DNA of 64,000 bases from Methylomonas methanica MC09 (GCF_000214665.1 NC_015572.1:4588001-4652000); one strand, 5' to 3'. Counted from the first letter of the stretch, positions 1-10,035 are shown. Program-made: numbers and translations. The notes: generated by a model from the sequence alone, not told the origin.

Positions 1-537
1 GCTCAGGTTACGCAACATTGCCCCGCCCTTGATGCCCGCTCGGATTAACACCCGGCAAGAAGCTGGTAGAGAATAAGCAATTTCTTGATCCGGCGTAATT
101 TCCACCGGCACTTTTTCAACCAACTCTCCGCCACTATAAGTGCGCGGATCGATGATCTGCTTCTCGCCGCTTTCGGTTTCCACAGTCAGAACCGGAATAT
201 AAGCCTCATCGGGAACCACGGTTCCTGAATCGTCCTTTCCATCCCAAACCAGCTGATTAAGGCCAATTTCCAGTCCATCCGTCCGGGTGACGGTTTTGAC
301 GAGCTCGCCATCGGATGTATATACGCTTAACGATACCGAAGCAACGTTTGCCTGCAACTGTACCGGCACCGAATAGGTTTCGCCTCGGCTTGGTGAAAAT
401 TCATAAGCCCCGTTATTCGCAAATCCAACGACAGCGGGACTTGCTTCATTAGAAACGCTTTCCGGCGCAACTGTGCCCACGGAACTGCAACCTTGCAATA
501 TGAGGGTAGCGAACAACAAACTATGCCTAAATAGCAT
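1..537 (-). CDS. Lipoprotein with FlgD-like Ig domain (partial, runs off left edge)
   Basis: About 179 codons are visible; the C-terminus lies beyond the left edge. The start ATG at 537 follows an AAGGAT-type ribosome site. The N-terminus is a lipoprotein signal with lipobox LQGC, putting the acylated cysteine at residue 17, so the mature protein should be membrane-anchored. A stretch around residues 65-110 contains VWDGKDDSG followed by a P-x-x-A-Y turn, which resembles the immunoglobulin-like domain of the flagellar hook cap protein FlgD, often found at the C-terminus of secreted proteins. The same domain type closes the large protein at 6332-9610, which suggests a shared role in this neighbourhood. 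Specific function unknown. Confidence 0.6.
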   Translation of the reverse strand, partial: MLFRHSLLFATLILQGCSSVGTVAPESVSNEASPAVVGFANNGAYEFSPSRGETYSVPVQLQANVASVSLSVYTSDGELVKTVTRTDGLEIGLNQLVWDGKDDSGTVVPDEAYIPVLTVETESGEKQIIDPRTYSGGELVEKVPVEITPDQEIAYSLPASCRVLIRAGIKGGAMLRNLS

Positions 538-584
538 GAAAGATCCTTGTGTGATTGTTGATTGGCATGACTTATTACATAACG

Positions 585-1457
585 CTATTGGCGTATTTTC
601 AAATCCCTAACATCAGTGACGCCTTCCGGCAAAGTCAGTTCGATTGGTTCCGCGCCGTCTTGCCATTGCATGATGCCCCCCCTGCCATCCGCCGAATGGC
701 GAATAAAATATAAATGCCCTTCGCTATCCAACGCAGGACTTTCGTCGGTCACTGCCCCACTGGTTAATTGCCGATAAGTATTGCTCGCCAAAGATAATTG
801 CCAGATATGGTAATAACCGGCTTTGTTGGAGGAAAAATATAAAGTTTCACCGTCTTTCGACACCACAGGTTGTCGAGCAATAGAATTGGTTAAAGTGACC
901 TGCTCGGCGATGCCGCTGGTTAAATCCTTACGCCAGATTTCCTGGATAATTCGACCGCAATCTTCGGTGCAATGGACGTTGGAATAATAGAGCGTATTGG
1001 GTGGCTGAAAATAAGGCTCGAATTGAGCAGAACGTTGATTGACGGCAATCTTCCATTGCCCGTTCTCGCGCACCAAGATATCGGTATCCACGCTAGCACC
1101 TTCTTTTAACGACACTAGAAATAAACGTTTACCGTCTTCGTCATAAGCCGGTTGAGTATAAGCGTGACCTTTTCCCGCTAGCTTCAGAATACTATCCGCA
1201 GAATCCAGATAACTCGCTTCATGTAGGGAAGCATCGGAGCCGATATAAGCATACTTCTGGCTTTTATAATTAAAACTAGGGTTACGGGGCTCGGATATTG
1301 CTGGTAGCTCAGTAAATATTCCGGATTTCTCGACATAAATTAACCATTGGTTTTGATTTAAGCCCATAAAAGACAAGCCCGATGGAATAACTTGCGCCAA
1401 TGCATTTAAGCTAAAACCCATCATGATCGCGAATAAAATAGTTGGTTGAATTAGCAT
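585..1457 (-). CDS. TolB-like/PD40 beta-propeller periplasmic protein
   Basis: 290 aa with an N-terminal signal peptide ending near ALAQ (residue 22). The body contains repeated blade motifs typical of WD40-like PD40 repeats, for example QPVVSKDGETLYFSSNKAG and SPALDSEGHLYF, as in TolB and in the propeller domain of prolyl oligopeptidases. No catalytic serine domain follows, so it is probably a binding protein rather than a peptidase. A ribosome site AGGTAG lies just before the ATG. It is shorter than TolB (about 430 aa) and lacks the TolB N-terminal domain, so it is not the Tol-Pal component itself. It is followed by the FlgD-domain lipoprotein after about 47 bp, so the two may be cotranscribed. 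Confidence 0.6.
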   Translation of the reverse strand: MLIQPTILFAIMMGFSLNALAQVIPSGLSFMGLNQNQWLIYVEKSGIFTELPAISEPRNPSFNYKSQKYAYIGSDASLHEASYLDSADSILKLAGKGHAYTQPAYDEDGKRLFLVSLKEGASVDTDILVRENGQWKIAVNQRSAQFEPYFQPPNTLYYSNVHCTEDCGRIIQEIWRKDLTSGIAEQVTLTNSIARQPVVSKDGETLYFSSNKAGYYHIWQLSLASNTYRQLTSGAVTDESPALDSEGHLYFIRHSADGRGGIMQWQDGAEPIELTLPEGVTDVRDLKIRQ

Positions 1458-1806
1458 AGCTACCTGGATTATTTTCTCAAGTCAATGGTTAGCTTACAGC
1501 TATTCTTAAGCTTACTGTAACCAATGGTCCCCCCTTTTATATCTGTTACGGAAAATTATTTTAGGCAGTAGTCAAGACTCTTTCAGGTCTAAAAACTAGA
1601 ATAATAATGCTAGCTCACCAGACTTTTATGTAGCTCGTTTTGCTAAGCCTTTAGAAGAAATTTTTACGATCCTCTCCATAAGCTCTGAACGGGCAAACGT
1701 GTCCACCCTATTGGTTCGCCCGTAGCTGAAAAGTAACAACATCTATAATCCTTGAAGGAAGCACTTACCTCATGACTACCATACCCAATAGCATGCCTAA
1801 TTTTTA
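1458..1806. other. Intergenic region, no gene seen
   Basis: About 350 bp between the DUF4304-like gene and the TolB-like gene, both on the minus strand. No open frame with a credible start or family resemblance was seen. It presumably holds the promoter of the TolB-like gene and the end of the RHS operon transcript. Confidence 0.5.
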
Positions 1807-2328
1807 TTACTCATTAGATTCTACACGGACAAACCCAAATTTCCTCATATGCTTTCCGACAATATTTTTCGAAAACCAAGCTTCTATTTCTGGATAAAGA
1901 TTAATCGCCTTAGTTACTATTTTTTCTACATTCTCAGCGTTCTTTTCTGAAAACAGCCCTAATTCAAACCAACTTGGCCAGATTGATTGACTATATAGAC
2001 GATATGCATCGTTTAGAGCCGAAACATCGGCATTATTTTGATCAATGTGAGCCCACGGAAGAAAAACACCTTCCTTGGGCGCTACACCGAAGTTAATAAC
2101 AAAACTAGCCTTACCATGCTTATCTAATTGGATTTCGACGATCTCTAATTTCTCTCCATTTCGCCTTTTTAATCGACCAAAAGGAAAAGCTTTTTTAATT
2201 TCTGCGCTTTTTTCCTCTTCTGGCGACAAACAAAATATTTCAAAGCCATTACTAGTAAAAACACTGAGCAATCTGCTTTTTATATCTTGTAATAAAAACG
2301 CTCTTAAATTAGTTGATTTTTTTGACAC
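1807..2328 (-). CDS. DUF4304-like protein, candidate immunity protein of the RHS toxin
   Basis: 173 aa, no signal peptide, starting at a GTG (2328) 24 bp behind the stop of the RHS gene on the same strand. The pattern of an N-terminal helix ending in S-N-G-F, then VEIQLDKHGKASFVINFGV and a C-terminal WFELGL segment resembles DUF4304-type cytoplasmic proteins, which are common partners of polymorphic toxins. Base composition is AT-rich compared with the housekeeping genes. Position directly after a toxin-type RHS gene is the main reason for calling it an immunity protein; binding to the RHS tip is inference. It could also be an unrelated cytoplasmic protein. Confidence 0.5.
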   Translation of the reverse strand: MSKKSTNLRAFLLQDIKSRLLSVFTSNGFEIFCLSPEEEKSAEIKKAFPFGRLKRRNGEKLEIVEIQLDKHGKASFVINFGVAPKEGVFLPWAHIDQNNADVSALNDAYRLYSQSIWPSWFELGLFSEKNAENVEKIVTKAINLYPEIEAWFSKNIVGKHMRKFGFVRVESNE

Positions 2329-2352
2329 AATTTTAAATTTGCATGATCTTGC

Positions 2353-5300
2353 TTATTTACAACCACAATCTGCTCCTGATGCAACGCCAACTCCAGCACC
2401 GGCAGCAGCTCCTCCAGCAATGGCTCCAGCGTCTGCACCTACATCGCCGATCCACGGATACGTCCATTTCTCAACTTGATATGAATCTCCTAATGCTTTC
2501 TGAGCAGCTCGTTGAGCTCTAGTTAGGCCTGAAGTACCAAATTTTGACTCTACATAATACGTACTGCCATTACGGCCAATCCATGCACTGTCTGCAATAG
2601 TTGTTTGTCCCGGAATACGAACTTGAGTACCTATCCTTGAACTACCCTTTGCAAGATTTTTTATGGTTGACAATCCTTCACCTATACTTCCTTTAGTACT
2701 ATTAGAAAGACCTTTTGCCAAGGATGTGAGCCCCTGTTTTCCAGCTTTAGCTCCAAAGCCGCCTCCAACAGCACCAAATGCAGCAGATAACGCGACTTGC
2801 CCTAAGTCTATACATTGCCAATTACCACCGTTCATGGCAAGCTGCATCGCTACATCAATACCAGCGCCAATTAAAGCCCCCACACACCAGGGACATTGAC
2901 CTGTTGGGTCAATGAGATTAACCGGATTCCCCCCAACATATGCATAAGTATTTGTCCCGCCACTTAACCCAATTGGATCTTCACTAATGAATCTTTGGAT
3001 TGTAGGATCATAATATCTGGCTCGGTAATAATACAGATCGTCACTATCAAGCTCCCTACCGGTATAGGCATAAGGATTTTTGGTTAAAACTATAGTATTT
3101 TTGGAAGTAGACCCGTACGCACCATAACTATAGTTTTCAACTTCTGCACCTAAACTATTGGTTAAAGATACTATTGAACCTTGCTGGTCTCGATGATAGT
3201 AATAACTACTACCATCAGTATTTATGGATATGGGAGTATCGATACTACTATTGCCATGTATAAAGGAATAATCAATTTGATCGCTACTATTGAGAACCGC
3301 AACAATATCCCAGTCATCATAAATAAACTTGCTGAACACATTGTTTTCAGTTTTGCTATATCGTCGCCCTAAAGGATCATAAGCAAACGTTAATGTTTTT
3401 ACAACTTGATTACTTTGATTAAAATTTTCAACCTTGATTAACTGATTTCGAGCATTGTAGACGTAACTCTTTTTTAGTGAGCCATCTTTTCTAGCTTTCT
3501 CTATTAAGTTTCCTGCTTGATCGTAGCTAAAGATGTATTCTGCATTCTCGTTCAGACGATTTGTTACAAAATCGTATATGGAACCACCGTTAACGTTGTT
3601 ACCTGCATTATCATAATTATAAGTCTGGTTTAATACTTTGGTTAAACGGAGAATCGCGTCATAATCGTAGCTAGTTATCGTGCCATTGTGCAATTTTTGC
3701 GTAATGATACCTGTCCGGTCATACGTGTAATCTAAAGCTTTAGAACCGGTTTTAATTTGCGTTAAATTATAGACTTCGTCAAACCTATAAGTCTCGCTAA
3801 GGCCATTAGGCAGACTGATGTTTGTTAAAACATTATTGGCATCATAATTAAAAGTGAAAGTATTTGAACCAACAATCAAACTAGACATCAAGTTAAGCTC
3901 GTCACGATTATAGGTATACGTCAAACCCATTGACGAAAACTGAGTGAGAGCACCATCTTGGTTATATTGGCGATTTATCATTACACCTGCCTGGGTTTCG
4001 CTAATCAGTTCTCTGTCGGCATTGTAAGTGTAATTGATCGTAGAAACACCATTGCTAGCTTGAGATAAGTCACCGCGAGCGCTGTACGCATAATTGATAG
4101 TATCACCACCGACTGTACTACTGATTAACCGATCAGTGGCGTCATAACTAAACGTGACAGTTTTACCATCATAACGGTTTACTTGGATTAAAAGGTTTGC
4201 TGTATTATAGGTATAGGTTGAAAAAGTACCATCTGGCCGTGTCTCTTTACTTAATCGCCCATAGATATCGTAATTATATTGAGTCAAGTTACCGACTGGA
4301 TCAGTTAAACTCAACAACCGTCCTGCGGCATCATAGCTGTAATTAATTTGATGACCTAACGCATTAGTGGTTTTTACCAACCGATCTAAGCTATCGAATG
4401 CGTATATGGTTGTACGTCCTTCCGCATCAGTAGCCGAGACTTTTCTGGCCAAACCATCATAACTAAAACTCATGACATTGCCTTTTGCATCGGTAATATC
4501 AATCGGCAAGCCAAAATCATTGTAATTAAATGCCGTCTGCCCTCCGTTGGCGTCTATTGTGGCAATAATATTGCCGTTTTCATCATATTTTAAAGACGAT
4601 TTATTACCCTTGGCATCAGTCAACCCTACAGGGTTTAATTTGTTATCATATTCAATATCAGTGACATGGCCTAATGGGGTAACTAATCTAATCGGCTTAG
4701 GGGAGTCTCCGGTGTATTGCAGCGTACTAACGCGGCCTGACGGCGATGAAACTGTCAATTTCCTACCCAAACCATCATAAGAAGATGTCCAGGCATTATT
4801 TTGTTTATCAGTGAATTTTGTTAATTTCCCCTCGGAGTTATATTCATATTTCTCGGTATTGTTAAGTGGATCCGTTTCCTGAATGATTACCTGGTCTGTG
4901 TTATAAACATATTTACGCGTTCTAGATAAACTATTAGCTTTAGTAACTGTTCGGGTCGAAGTGTTATAGGTATATGTATAAGTATTGGCCCCTTCGGTGT
5001 AGCTAACAACCCGGCCTGAGCTATACGTTACTGAAGTAACGACGACGCCAGATTCGTCCGTTATTTTGGTTAACTGATAGTAAGTAAACCCATCGCCAGC
5101 CCCTTTGTATGCCTGATATTCAAATTTACGCACACCATTCAACGGATCAGTCACGCTAATCAAATTGCCGTTGATATCATAAGCATACTTCCAAGTACGC
5201 CCTGTATGATCACTGATACTAGCAACCCGATCATTTGAGTTGTAATTCAATAGTAATGATCGACCACCGCTACTAATTTTTGTAATAAAACCCTTTGCGT

Positions 5301-5916
5301 TATATTCGTAGTTGAGACTAACACCGTTAGAGTCGGTTCTTTGGGTTAATTGGCCGGAAGAATTAAACTTCTGGGCGCTCCCTGTTTGACTAACCAGACT
5401 CAACGAACCATTTGTTGCTTCCGTTTTAAGTTTGTCTAGCCGGCCTGAAGGAGAAACAATAGAGCCATCATTTTGCTGCTTATATTCGTAACGTTTGCCG
5501 TTGGCCAGCCTTAATATGTAACTAACAGAACCGTCACTGTTTGCAACCTTAGTCAATGCGGGTTCGCAATTGGATGACCATCCGTTACCGAAAATACCGT
5601 CTCTAGGATCTTGCGAGTTGTAGGATCGAGTGATGCTAATCGGAGGACGTCCACCAATAACAATATCTGTTTCAGACCAAATAAAATGGCCTGTGGGAAT
5701 ATAAACCGGTGAACCAGTACTTTTACAAGGATCGCAATTCGCCCCTTCACATGGCCCCGGTTTATCCGGATCATTCCAATCCGTCGTATCGTGGCCCTGA
5801 TCCCAAGGAAAATGAAACGCCTGTGCAACCGGCATGCCCAGTAAAAGGCTTAGCAAGCTGGCAAACACCATTACATAAAGTTTGGTCACTTTTTGTCCAT
5901 TGCTTGGGTTGCGCAT
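2353..5916 (-). CDS. Secreted RHS-repeat protein with C-terminal nuclease-like toxin tip
   Basis: 1187 aa. A signal peptide (residues 1-33, ending AQA) is followed by a Cys-rich DUF6531-type segment (SPVYIPTGHF), then some 25-30 YD/RHS repeats (Y-D-x-x-G-x-L patterns), then the RHS-core closing motif RARYYDPTIQRFISEDPIG and DPTGQ near residue 1007. The following ~180 residues differ in character: a small Gly/Ala-rich hydrophobic stretch, then a segment with E near 1080, D near 1109 and E-S-K at about 1123-1125, the spacing expected of a PD-(D/E)XK nuclease fold, then a Gly/Ala-rich tail ending in CGCK. RHS proteins form a shell around a C-terminal toxin and often auto-cleave at the DPxG junction. 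The start is supported by AAAGGGG inside the end of the preceding gene, two bases away, so the genes are translationally linked. Confidence 0.82.
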   Translation of the reverse strand: MRNPSNGQKVTKLYVMVFASLLSLLLGMPVAQAFHFPWDQGHDTTDWNDPDKPGPCEGANCDPCKSTGSPVYIPTGHFIWSETDIVIGGRPPISITRSYNSQDPRDGIFGNGWSSNCEPALTKVANSDGSVSYILRLANGKRYEYKQQNDGSIVSPSGRLDKLKTEATNGSLSLVSQTGSAQKFNSSGQLTQRTDSNGVSLNYEYNAKGFITKISSGGRSLLLNYNSNDRVASISDHTGRTWKYAYDINGNLISVTDPLNGVRKFEYQAYKGAGDGFTYYQLTKITDESGVVVTSVTYSSGRVVSYTEGANTYTYTYNTSTRTVTKANSLSRTRKYVYNTDQVIIQETDPLNNTEKYEYNSEGKLTKFTDKQNNAWTSSYDGLGRKLTVSSPSGRVSTLQYTGDSPKPIRLVTPLGHVTDIEYDNKLNPVGLTDAKGNKSSLKYDENGNIIATIDANGGQTAFNYNDFGLPIDITDAKGNVMSFSYDGLARKVSATDAEGRTTIYAFDSLDRLVKTTNALGHQINYSYDAAGRLLSLTDPVGNLTQYNYDIYGRLSKETRPDGTFSTYTYNTANLLIQVNRYDGKTVTFSYDATDRLISSTVGGDTINYAYSARGDLSQASNGVSTINYTYNADRELISETQAGVMINRQYNQDGALTQFSSMGLTYTYNRDELNLMSSLIVGSNTFTFNYDANNVLTNISLPNGLSETYRFDEVYNLTQIKTGSKALDYTYDRTGIITQKLHNGTITSYDYDAILRLTKVLNQTYNYDNAGNNVNGGSIYDFVTNRLNENAEYIFSYDQAGNLIEKARKDGSLKKSYVYNARNQLIKVENFNQSNQVVKTLTFAYDPLGRRYSKTENNVFSKFIYDDWDIVAVLNSSDQIDYSFIHGNSSIDTPISINTDGSSYYYHRDQQGSIVSLTNSLGAEVENYSYGAYGSTSKNTIVLTKNPYAYTGRELDSDDLYYYRARYYDPTIQRFISEDPIGLSGGTNTYAYVGGNPVNLIDPTGQCPWCVGALIGAGIDVAMQLAMNGGNWQCIDLGQVALSAAFGAVGGGFGAKAGKQGLTSLAKGLSNSTKGSIGEGLSTIKNLAKGSSRIGTQVRIPGQTTIADSAWIGRNGSTYYVESKFGTSGLTRAQRAAQKALGDSYQVEKWTYPWIGDVGADAGAIAGGAAAGAGVGVASGADCGCK

Positions 5917-5918
5917 TT

Positions 5919-6314
5919 TTATTGCCCCTTTAATAAAACGTCAATCTGGCTAGACAGTGCTTGAAAGCGTTGATTTAAGTCGACTTCTGTCTGATTCCAG
6001 ACTGGATTGGCCTCCAGCCAGGCGCTAATTTGCTCCTGGTGATATGTGCCGTAGGCGGTGTGAAGAGACCCGGTGGTGCCGTAGCTTTTAAACAAACTTT
6101 CCACGGCTTGATTGGTTTGTTCGGCGGCAGCCAATTGCTCCTCTTGGCTGGCACCATTTTTAAGCAATCCGATCCTGGTTTCCATGCCGTCCATCGTCAA
6201 TTTTCTGGCCTGGCTGTTTAAGCGGACATAGGTTTCCGGGGTTAACGTTTCAACGCTCCAGGCTATCCCACTCAGGAGCAAAGCCATGAAGATTATGCGC
6301 AGTGAAGTCAACAT
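5919..6314 (-). CDS. Small secreted helical protein of the RHS operon
   Basis: 131 aa with a signal peptide ending around AWS (residue 20). The mature part is rich in Q, E, A and L and looks helical, with no cysteines and no recognisable family. It lies 17 bp after the PKD-domain gene and 2 bp before the RHS gene, so the three are almost certainly cotranscribed. A role as periplasmic chaperone or adaptor for the RHS or PKD protein would fit the position, but nothing in the sequence proves it. Confidence 0.55.
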   Translation of the reverse strand: MLTSLRIIFMALLLSGIAWSVETLTPETYVRLNSQARKLTMDGMETRIGLLKNGASQEEQLAAAEQTNQAVESLFKSYGTTGSLHTAYGTYHQEQISAWLEANPVWNQTEVDLNQRFQALSSQIDVLLKGQ

Positions 6315-6331
6315 GCTTTTTCTCCCGATTA

Positions 6332-9300
6332 TTAGTAGTAAACACGTTGCAAGGTGTAGAGCCGTATCGAGCGCTGCCCGCCACTATCGATGGCTGCCAT
6401 GCCTAAGCGATACCGTCCCGGCGCGACGAATGTACCGTTATCGTCGCGACCATCCCAATGCGCCGTGTTGCTGCCGGCCGCTAACTGCCTGAAATACCTA
6501 CTGGCCACCGCTTTGCCGGTTGTGGCGTCAAAAACGATCAACTCGGCGTCCGCGGTATTGCTTAGTGTAAAGCTGATGTCGCTTTGCGCCAGATTTCCGT
6601 TACTGTCCACGTGGTCGCTAGGCACCAGTATCGAAGGCAACGCACTTAAGCCAGAAATTTGGGCACTGTTTTTTACAAACAGTGCGTTGTTCGGCAGGTT
6701 GTACCCCCAAATACCGAACAAAAAGCTGTCGCCTGTCGGCGGGTGAATCAGTTGTCCTTCGGCGTTTTCGCCATTCCAGACAATCCGATGAGTGCCTTTG
6801 GGAAACGGAAGTCGGTCATAGAAAGTAATCAATCGAGTATCGACGTTGAATCTACCTATGAATGCCGTGACTTCCGACGCCCGTGTCAACGTAAAATCGA
6901 TGACCAAGGGCTGACCGGCAAAAGGCGAAAATTTGCTGGGAATACTGGTTCTTGATGGGTTGTAGCGACTACCGCCAGTGGTGTTGGTCAAATCCACGCT
7001 ACGCGTTTCACCGGAGAAATCGTATTCCAGTACTGCGTAATAAACACCTTCCGGCACCAAACTCCCAGCATCGTTACGTCCATCCCAGCTATCGGAAAAA
7101 CTGCCGGCGGCACGATTGGTTTGCACCACAGTACGGACTATCTGGCCGTTTTGATTTTTAACTACCAGTTTGACGGGAACTCCAGCACTCAGCGTGGTGC
7201 TAATGGTAGCAGTTTGCCCCAATCCCGGCTCAAATGTCTCGCTAGCAATCGACAACGTAGCGGATAAATTAACAACCACTTCCGCCGTATCTATCCCCAC
7301 ATTTCCGTCGTTATCGGTTGCTCTCAACTTCGGAGCAAAAACTCCCGCTTGGACATAGATAAATGATGTCGTTGCCGTTGTCGCGGATGAATATTCGTAG
7401 ACACCGTCCCCATTAAAATCCCATTCCCATAATTTGATGCTCCCGTCATCGACGGCTGTTCCGCTGAAATTAACTCTAAGCGGACCATTTCCAACAGCCG
7501 GTGAAACCGTTGCAGTTACCGATGGTGAACCAGGCAACGAGGGACGGATAACTGTCGTGGTGGTGCGCGCCAATCCGGTTAAGCCCGAATTATCTGTTAC
7601 CCGGCAAGAGGCGATTAACTCGCCAATCGTACTGTAGGTATGGGAAACGCTACCGGAAGAGGCTGAGCTATAATCAAAAACTCCGTCGCCGTCAAAATCC
7701 CATTCGTATTTACTGATCGTTCCATCTTTGTCGCTACCTGTGCAGGTTAAGTTGACATTTAATGGTGCTGGACCGTTTGATGGCGAAGCGTTCGCAACCG
7801 CCGTTGGGGCGTTGCCGCCGACATTGATCGCGCAACTGTCGGTAGCAGTTTGACCGAGGTTATTAGTAACCTCTAAGGTGGAGCGGATTACGCCTACATT
7901 TGTCCAGTTGCGCGTGTAGTCCGTGGCGACGGAATCGGATGTATCGTAAGTACCATTACCGTCAAAATCCCAGCGGTAACGGACGATACTACCCCCCGTA
8001 AATTCACTTTTACTTTGGTATTTTACCGACAATGGCGCCTGACCTTCGGTAGGACTGCAACTTGCGATAGCTCTAAACACCGAAACGGTAAAGCGCACAG
8101 TCACAGATTTTTCGTTACCGGCGTTATCACTAATTGTTGCGGTAGCCTGATTGGCACCTGCTGGCAAGGCGGATAAAACTTTATAAGTTGCACCGGAATC
8201 GGAAACGGTCGTGTTGGCAGTGACGTCGACTCCGTTTATCGTCAAGCGGAAAGTTTTTTTATCGACTTTGGAACCGCTATCATCAAAAGTAATGCTAAAA
8301 GTTGGCGTGGATGTCGTAACGGTAGCGGCATCTTTGGGGCTGATAAACTGTAAATTTGGTGGGGTTTTGTCAGAAATAACCAGGATATTATCGGAGCCAT
8401 TTTTTTCACCATCGCTCACCGTCAGCCGGAGTACATACGCTCCCTCACGGTCAGGGGTGAAGTGAGGCGTCGCTGTCAACCTGTTTTCCAGCTGTGCTGT
8501 TTGCAGCAAACTACCTTGAGGCACGGCAACAAAATCCCAAGCAAAGCTCAAAGCTGACGGCCCGTTGTCGGGATCGTTACTATTACTACCGTCTAAAGCT
8601 ATATCGCCTTGCGCGGCAAAAGAATGTCCGGCGTCTACATTGGGAGCCACATCCGATTGGCTCACTATTACTCTAACGGCATCACTATCGGCGCCAGTGC
8701 CGTTATCTACTTTCAGTCCGAGATCGAAAACCCCCTCTACATCAGGTGTAAATTGGGACGTAGCCGTATTTGCAGAAATCAGGTCATTATTTGTTAATTG
8801 ACTACTTGAAGGGGCCTGCGAGAAAGACCAAAGATAATCCAAAAATATTCCATTCGGGTCGGAGCTATTGTTGCCGTCGAGTGTGACCGTTGAGCCGAGC
8901 AATGCATTAATATCCTTGCCCGCATCGGCATTGGGCAACGCGATACCTTGAGCTGCTTTAATTATTACCTGATCGACTTGACTATCAACTTTTCCATCGT
9001 TCGTGATTAAGCTAAGAGTATATTCTCCCGGGATATCGGCTATGAAGGTAGGGTTTGGCAAATGACCACCTACCAAAATGGCATTGCTACCGACTGGTGC
9101 TTTAACCAACTCCCAGCGATAACTCACTAAGTTGCCGTCAGGGTCATAACTATCCCTACCATCTAACTCTGTTGGGATCTGGACCAAAACGTTAAGATCA
9201 TTCCCGGCACTAGCAAGCGGTGCTTGATTGCTGGTGGTGGTAAGCTTCCAAACCAAGCTTGACGGATCAAAGGGAAAGGTTCTGTTGTGCCGAAATGTAA

Positions 9301-9610
9301 ATGTGTCGCTACTAGTCACTGTAGCGCCTGCGGGAATCAAACCGAATGATATTTTTTCATCGGTAACGACAGTGTTTGCGGAAAGACTGGAGACAACGCC
9401 CTCAGCACTGGAAACTTCCGCTGTACCCCGATTAGTTACCTGGGCCTTATACGTATATTCAAACTCGACTCGAGTAATACGCTTACTACTAATCAAAATA
9501 TAATCTGGAGCGATTTGTAAACTTTCTGCCGCCATGGCGTTTACAAAAAAACCGGAAAAGGTAAGTAAAAACAAGATAATCATCACCCTAATAAAATACC
9601 TCATCTCCAT
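6332..9610 (-). CDS. Large secreted PKD-repeat protein with C-terminal FlgD-like Ig domains
   Basis: 1092 aa with a signal peptide (about residues 1-28). Three PKD-type domains near residues 130-410 carry the S-x-D-P-D/N-G signature (GRDSYDPDGNLVSYRWEL, GNNSSDPNG, GSNSNDPDNG). A bacterial Ig-like domain at about 415-510 follows, then three more PKD domains at about 515-780 with WDFDGNGTYD, WDFDGDGVFD and WDFNGDGVYE, whose Asp/Asn pattern suggests calcium binding. Three FlgD-like domains (WDGRNDAGS, WNGENAEGQ, WDGRDDNGT) end the protein. Such chains are extracellular binding or display scaffolds. It heads the operon with the small secreted protein and the RHS protein, suggesting it presents or tethers the RHS toxin at the surface; that link is inference. 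Confidence 0.72.
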   Translation of the reverse strand: MEMRYFIRVMIILFLLTFSGFFVNAMAAESLQIAPDYILISSKRITRVEFEYTYKAQVTNRGTAEVSSAEGVVSSLSANTVVTDEKISFGLIPAGATVTSSDTFTFRHNRTFPFDPSSLVWKLTTTSNQAPLASAGNDLNVLVQIPTELDGRDSYDPDGNLVSYRWELVKAPVGSNAILVGGHLPNPTFIADIPGEYTLSLITNDGKVDSQVDQVIIKAAQGIALPNADAGKDINALLGSTVTLDGNNSSDPNGIFLDYLWSFSQAPSSSQLTNNDLISANTATSQFTPDVEGVFDLGLKVDNGTGADSDAVRVIVSQSDVAPNVDAGHSFAAQGDIALDGSNSNDPDNGPSALSFAWDFVAVPQGSLLQTAQLENRLTATPHFTPDREGAYVLRLTVSDGEKNGSDNILVISDKTPPNLQFISPKDAATVTTSTPTFSITFDDSGSKVDKKTFRLTINGVDVTANTTVSDSGATYKVLSALPAGANQATATISDNAGNEKSVTVRFTVSVFRAIASCSPTEGQAPLSVKYQSKSEFTGGSIVRYRWDFDGNGTYDTSDSVATDYTRNWTNVGVIRSTLEVTNNLGQTATDSCAINVGGNAPTAVANASPSNGPAPLNVNLTCTGSDKDGTISKYEWDFDGDGVFDYSSASSGSVSHTYSTIGELIASCRVTDNSGLTGLARTTTTVIRPSLPGSPSVTATVSPAVGNGPLRVNFSGTAVDDGSIKLWEWDFNGDGVYEYSSATTATTSFIYVQAGVFAPKLRATDNDGNVGIDTAEVVVNLSATLSIASETFEPGLGQTATISTTLSAGVPVKLVVKNQNGQIVRTVVQTNRAAGSFSDSWDGRNDAGSLVPEGVYYAVLEYDFSGETRSVDLTNTTGGSRYNPSRTSIPSKFSPFAGQPLVIDFTLTRASEVTAFIGRFNVDTRLITFYDRLPFPKGTHRIVWNGENAEGQLIHPPTGDSFLFGIWGYNLPNNALFVKNSAQISGLSALPSILVPSDHVDSNGNLAQSDISFTLSNTADAELIVFDATTGKAVASRYFRQLAAGSNTAHWDGRDDNGTFVAPGRYRLGMAAIDSGGQRSIRLYTLQRVYY

Positions 9611-10035
9611 TACCCCTGTATTTATTGAACAGTTTATTTTGGCAATTTCAAGCTATCAAGTCACGATCATTATATTTGAAACAATTGGTAGTTCGACTTT
9701 GACTAGCTAGAAGCTTAAACCAATATTTTTACGAAAATCAAACACTAACGTAGATGCAACCCTGATTCGCTCAACCAAATTGTCTAAGGCATTTTCCTAA
9801 TGTTTTACAATTAGACGTCACTACCGACTAACGGATTAAGCTCACGCCAGCTGAAACCAGACATACAATATCGGGTCTCTGTTTCAGTAATTTGATAGCT
9901 CAAAGCACAAGTCGTTATTGTAATTAATTTAAATGAAATACACTAGAAACAATGAGGATGCATATACTGCCCTTAGTATCCCGGAAATCTTTCTTGGAGT
10001 TTTTTCATCCTACGAGCCAGATGGACGGCACTCTA
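9611..10035. other. Intergenic region upstream of the PKD/RHS operon
   Basis: About 425 bp, AT-rich, between the start of the PKD gene and the end of the PEP-CTERM gene. It should contain the promoter of the PKD-small protein-RHS operon. No convincing ORF or hairpin was identified. Confidence 0.45.
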
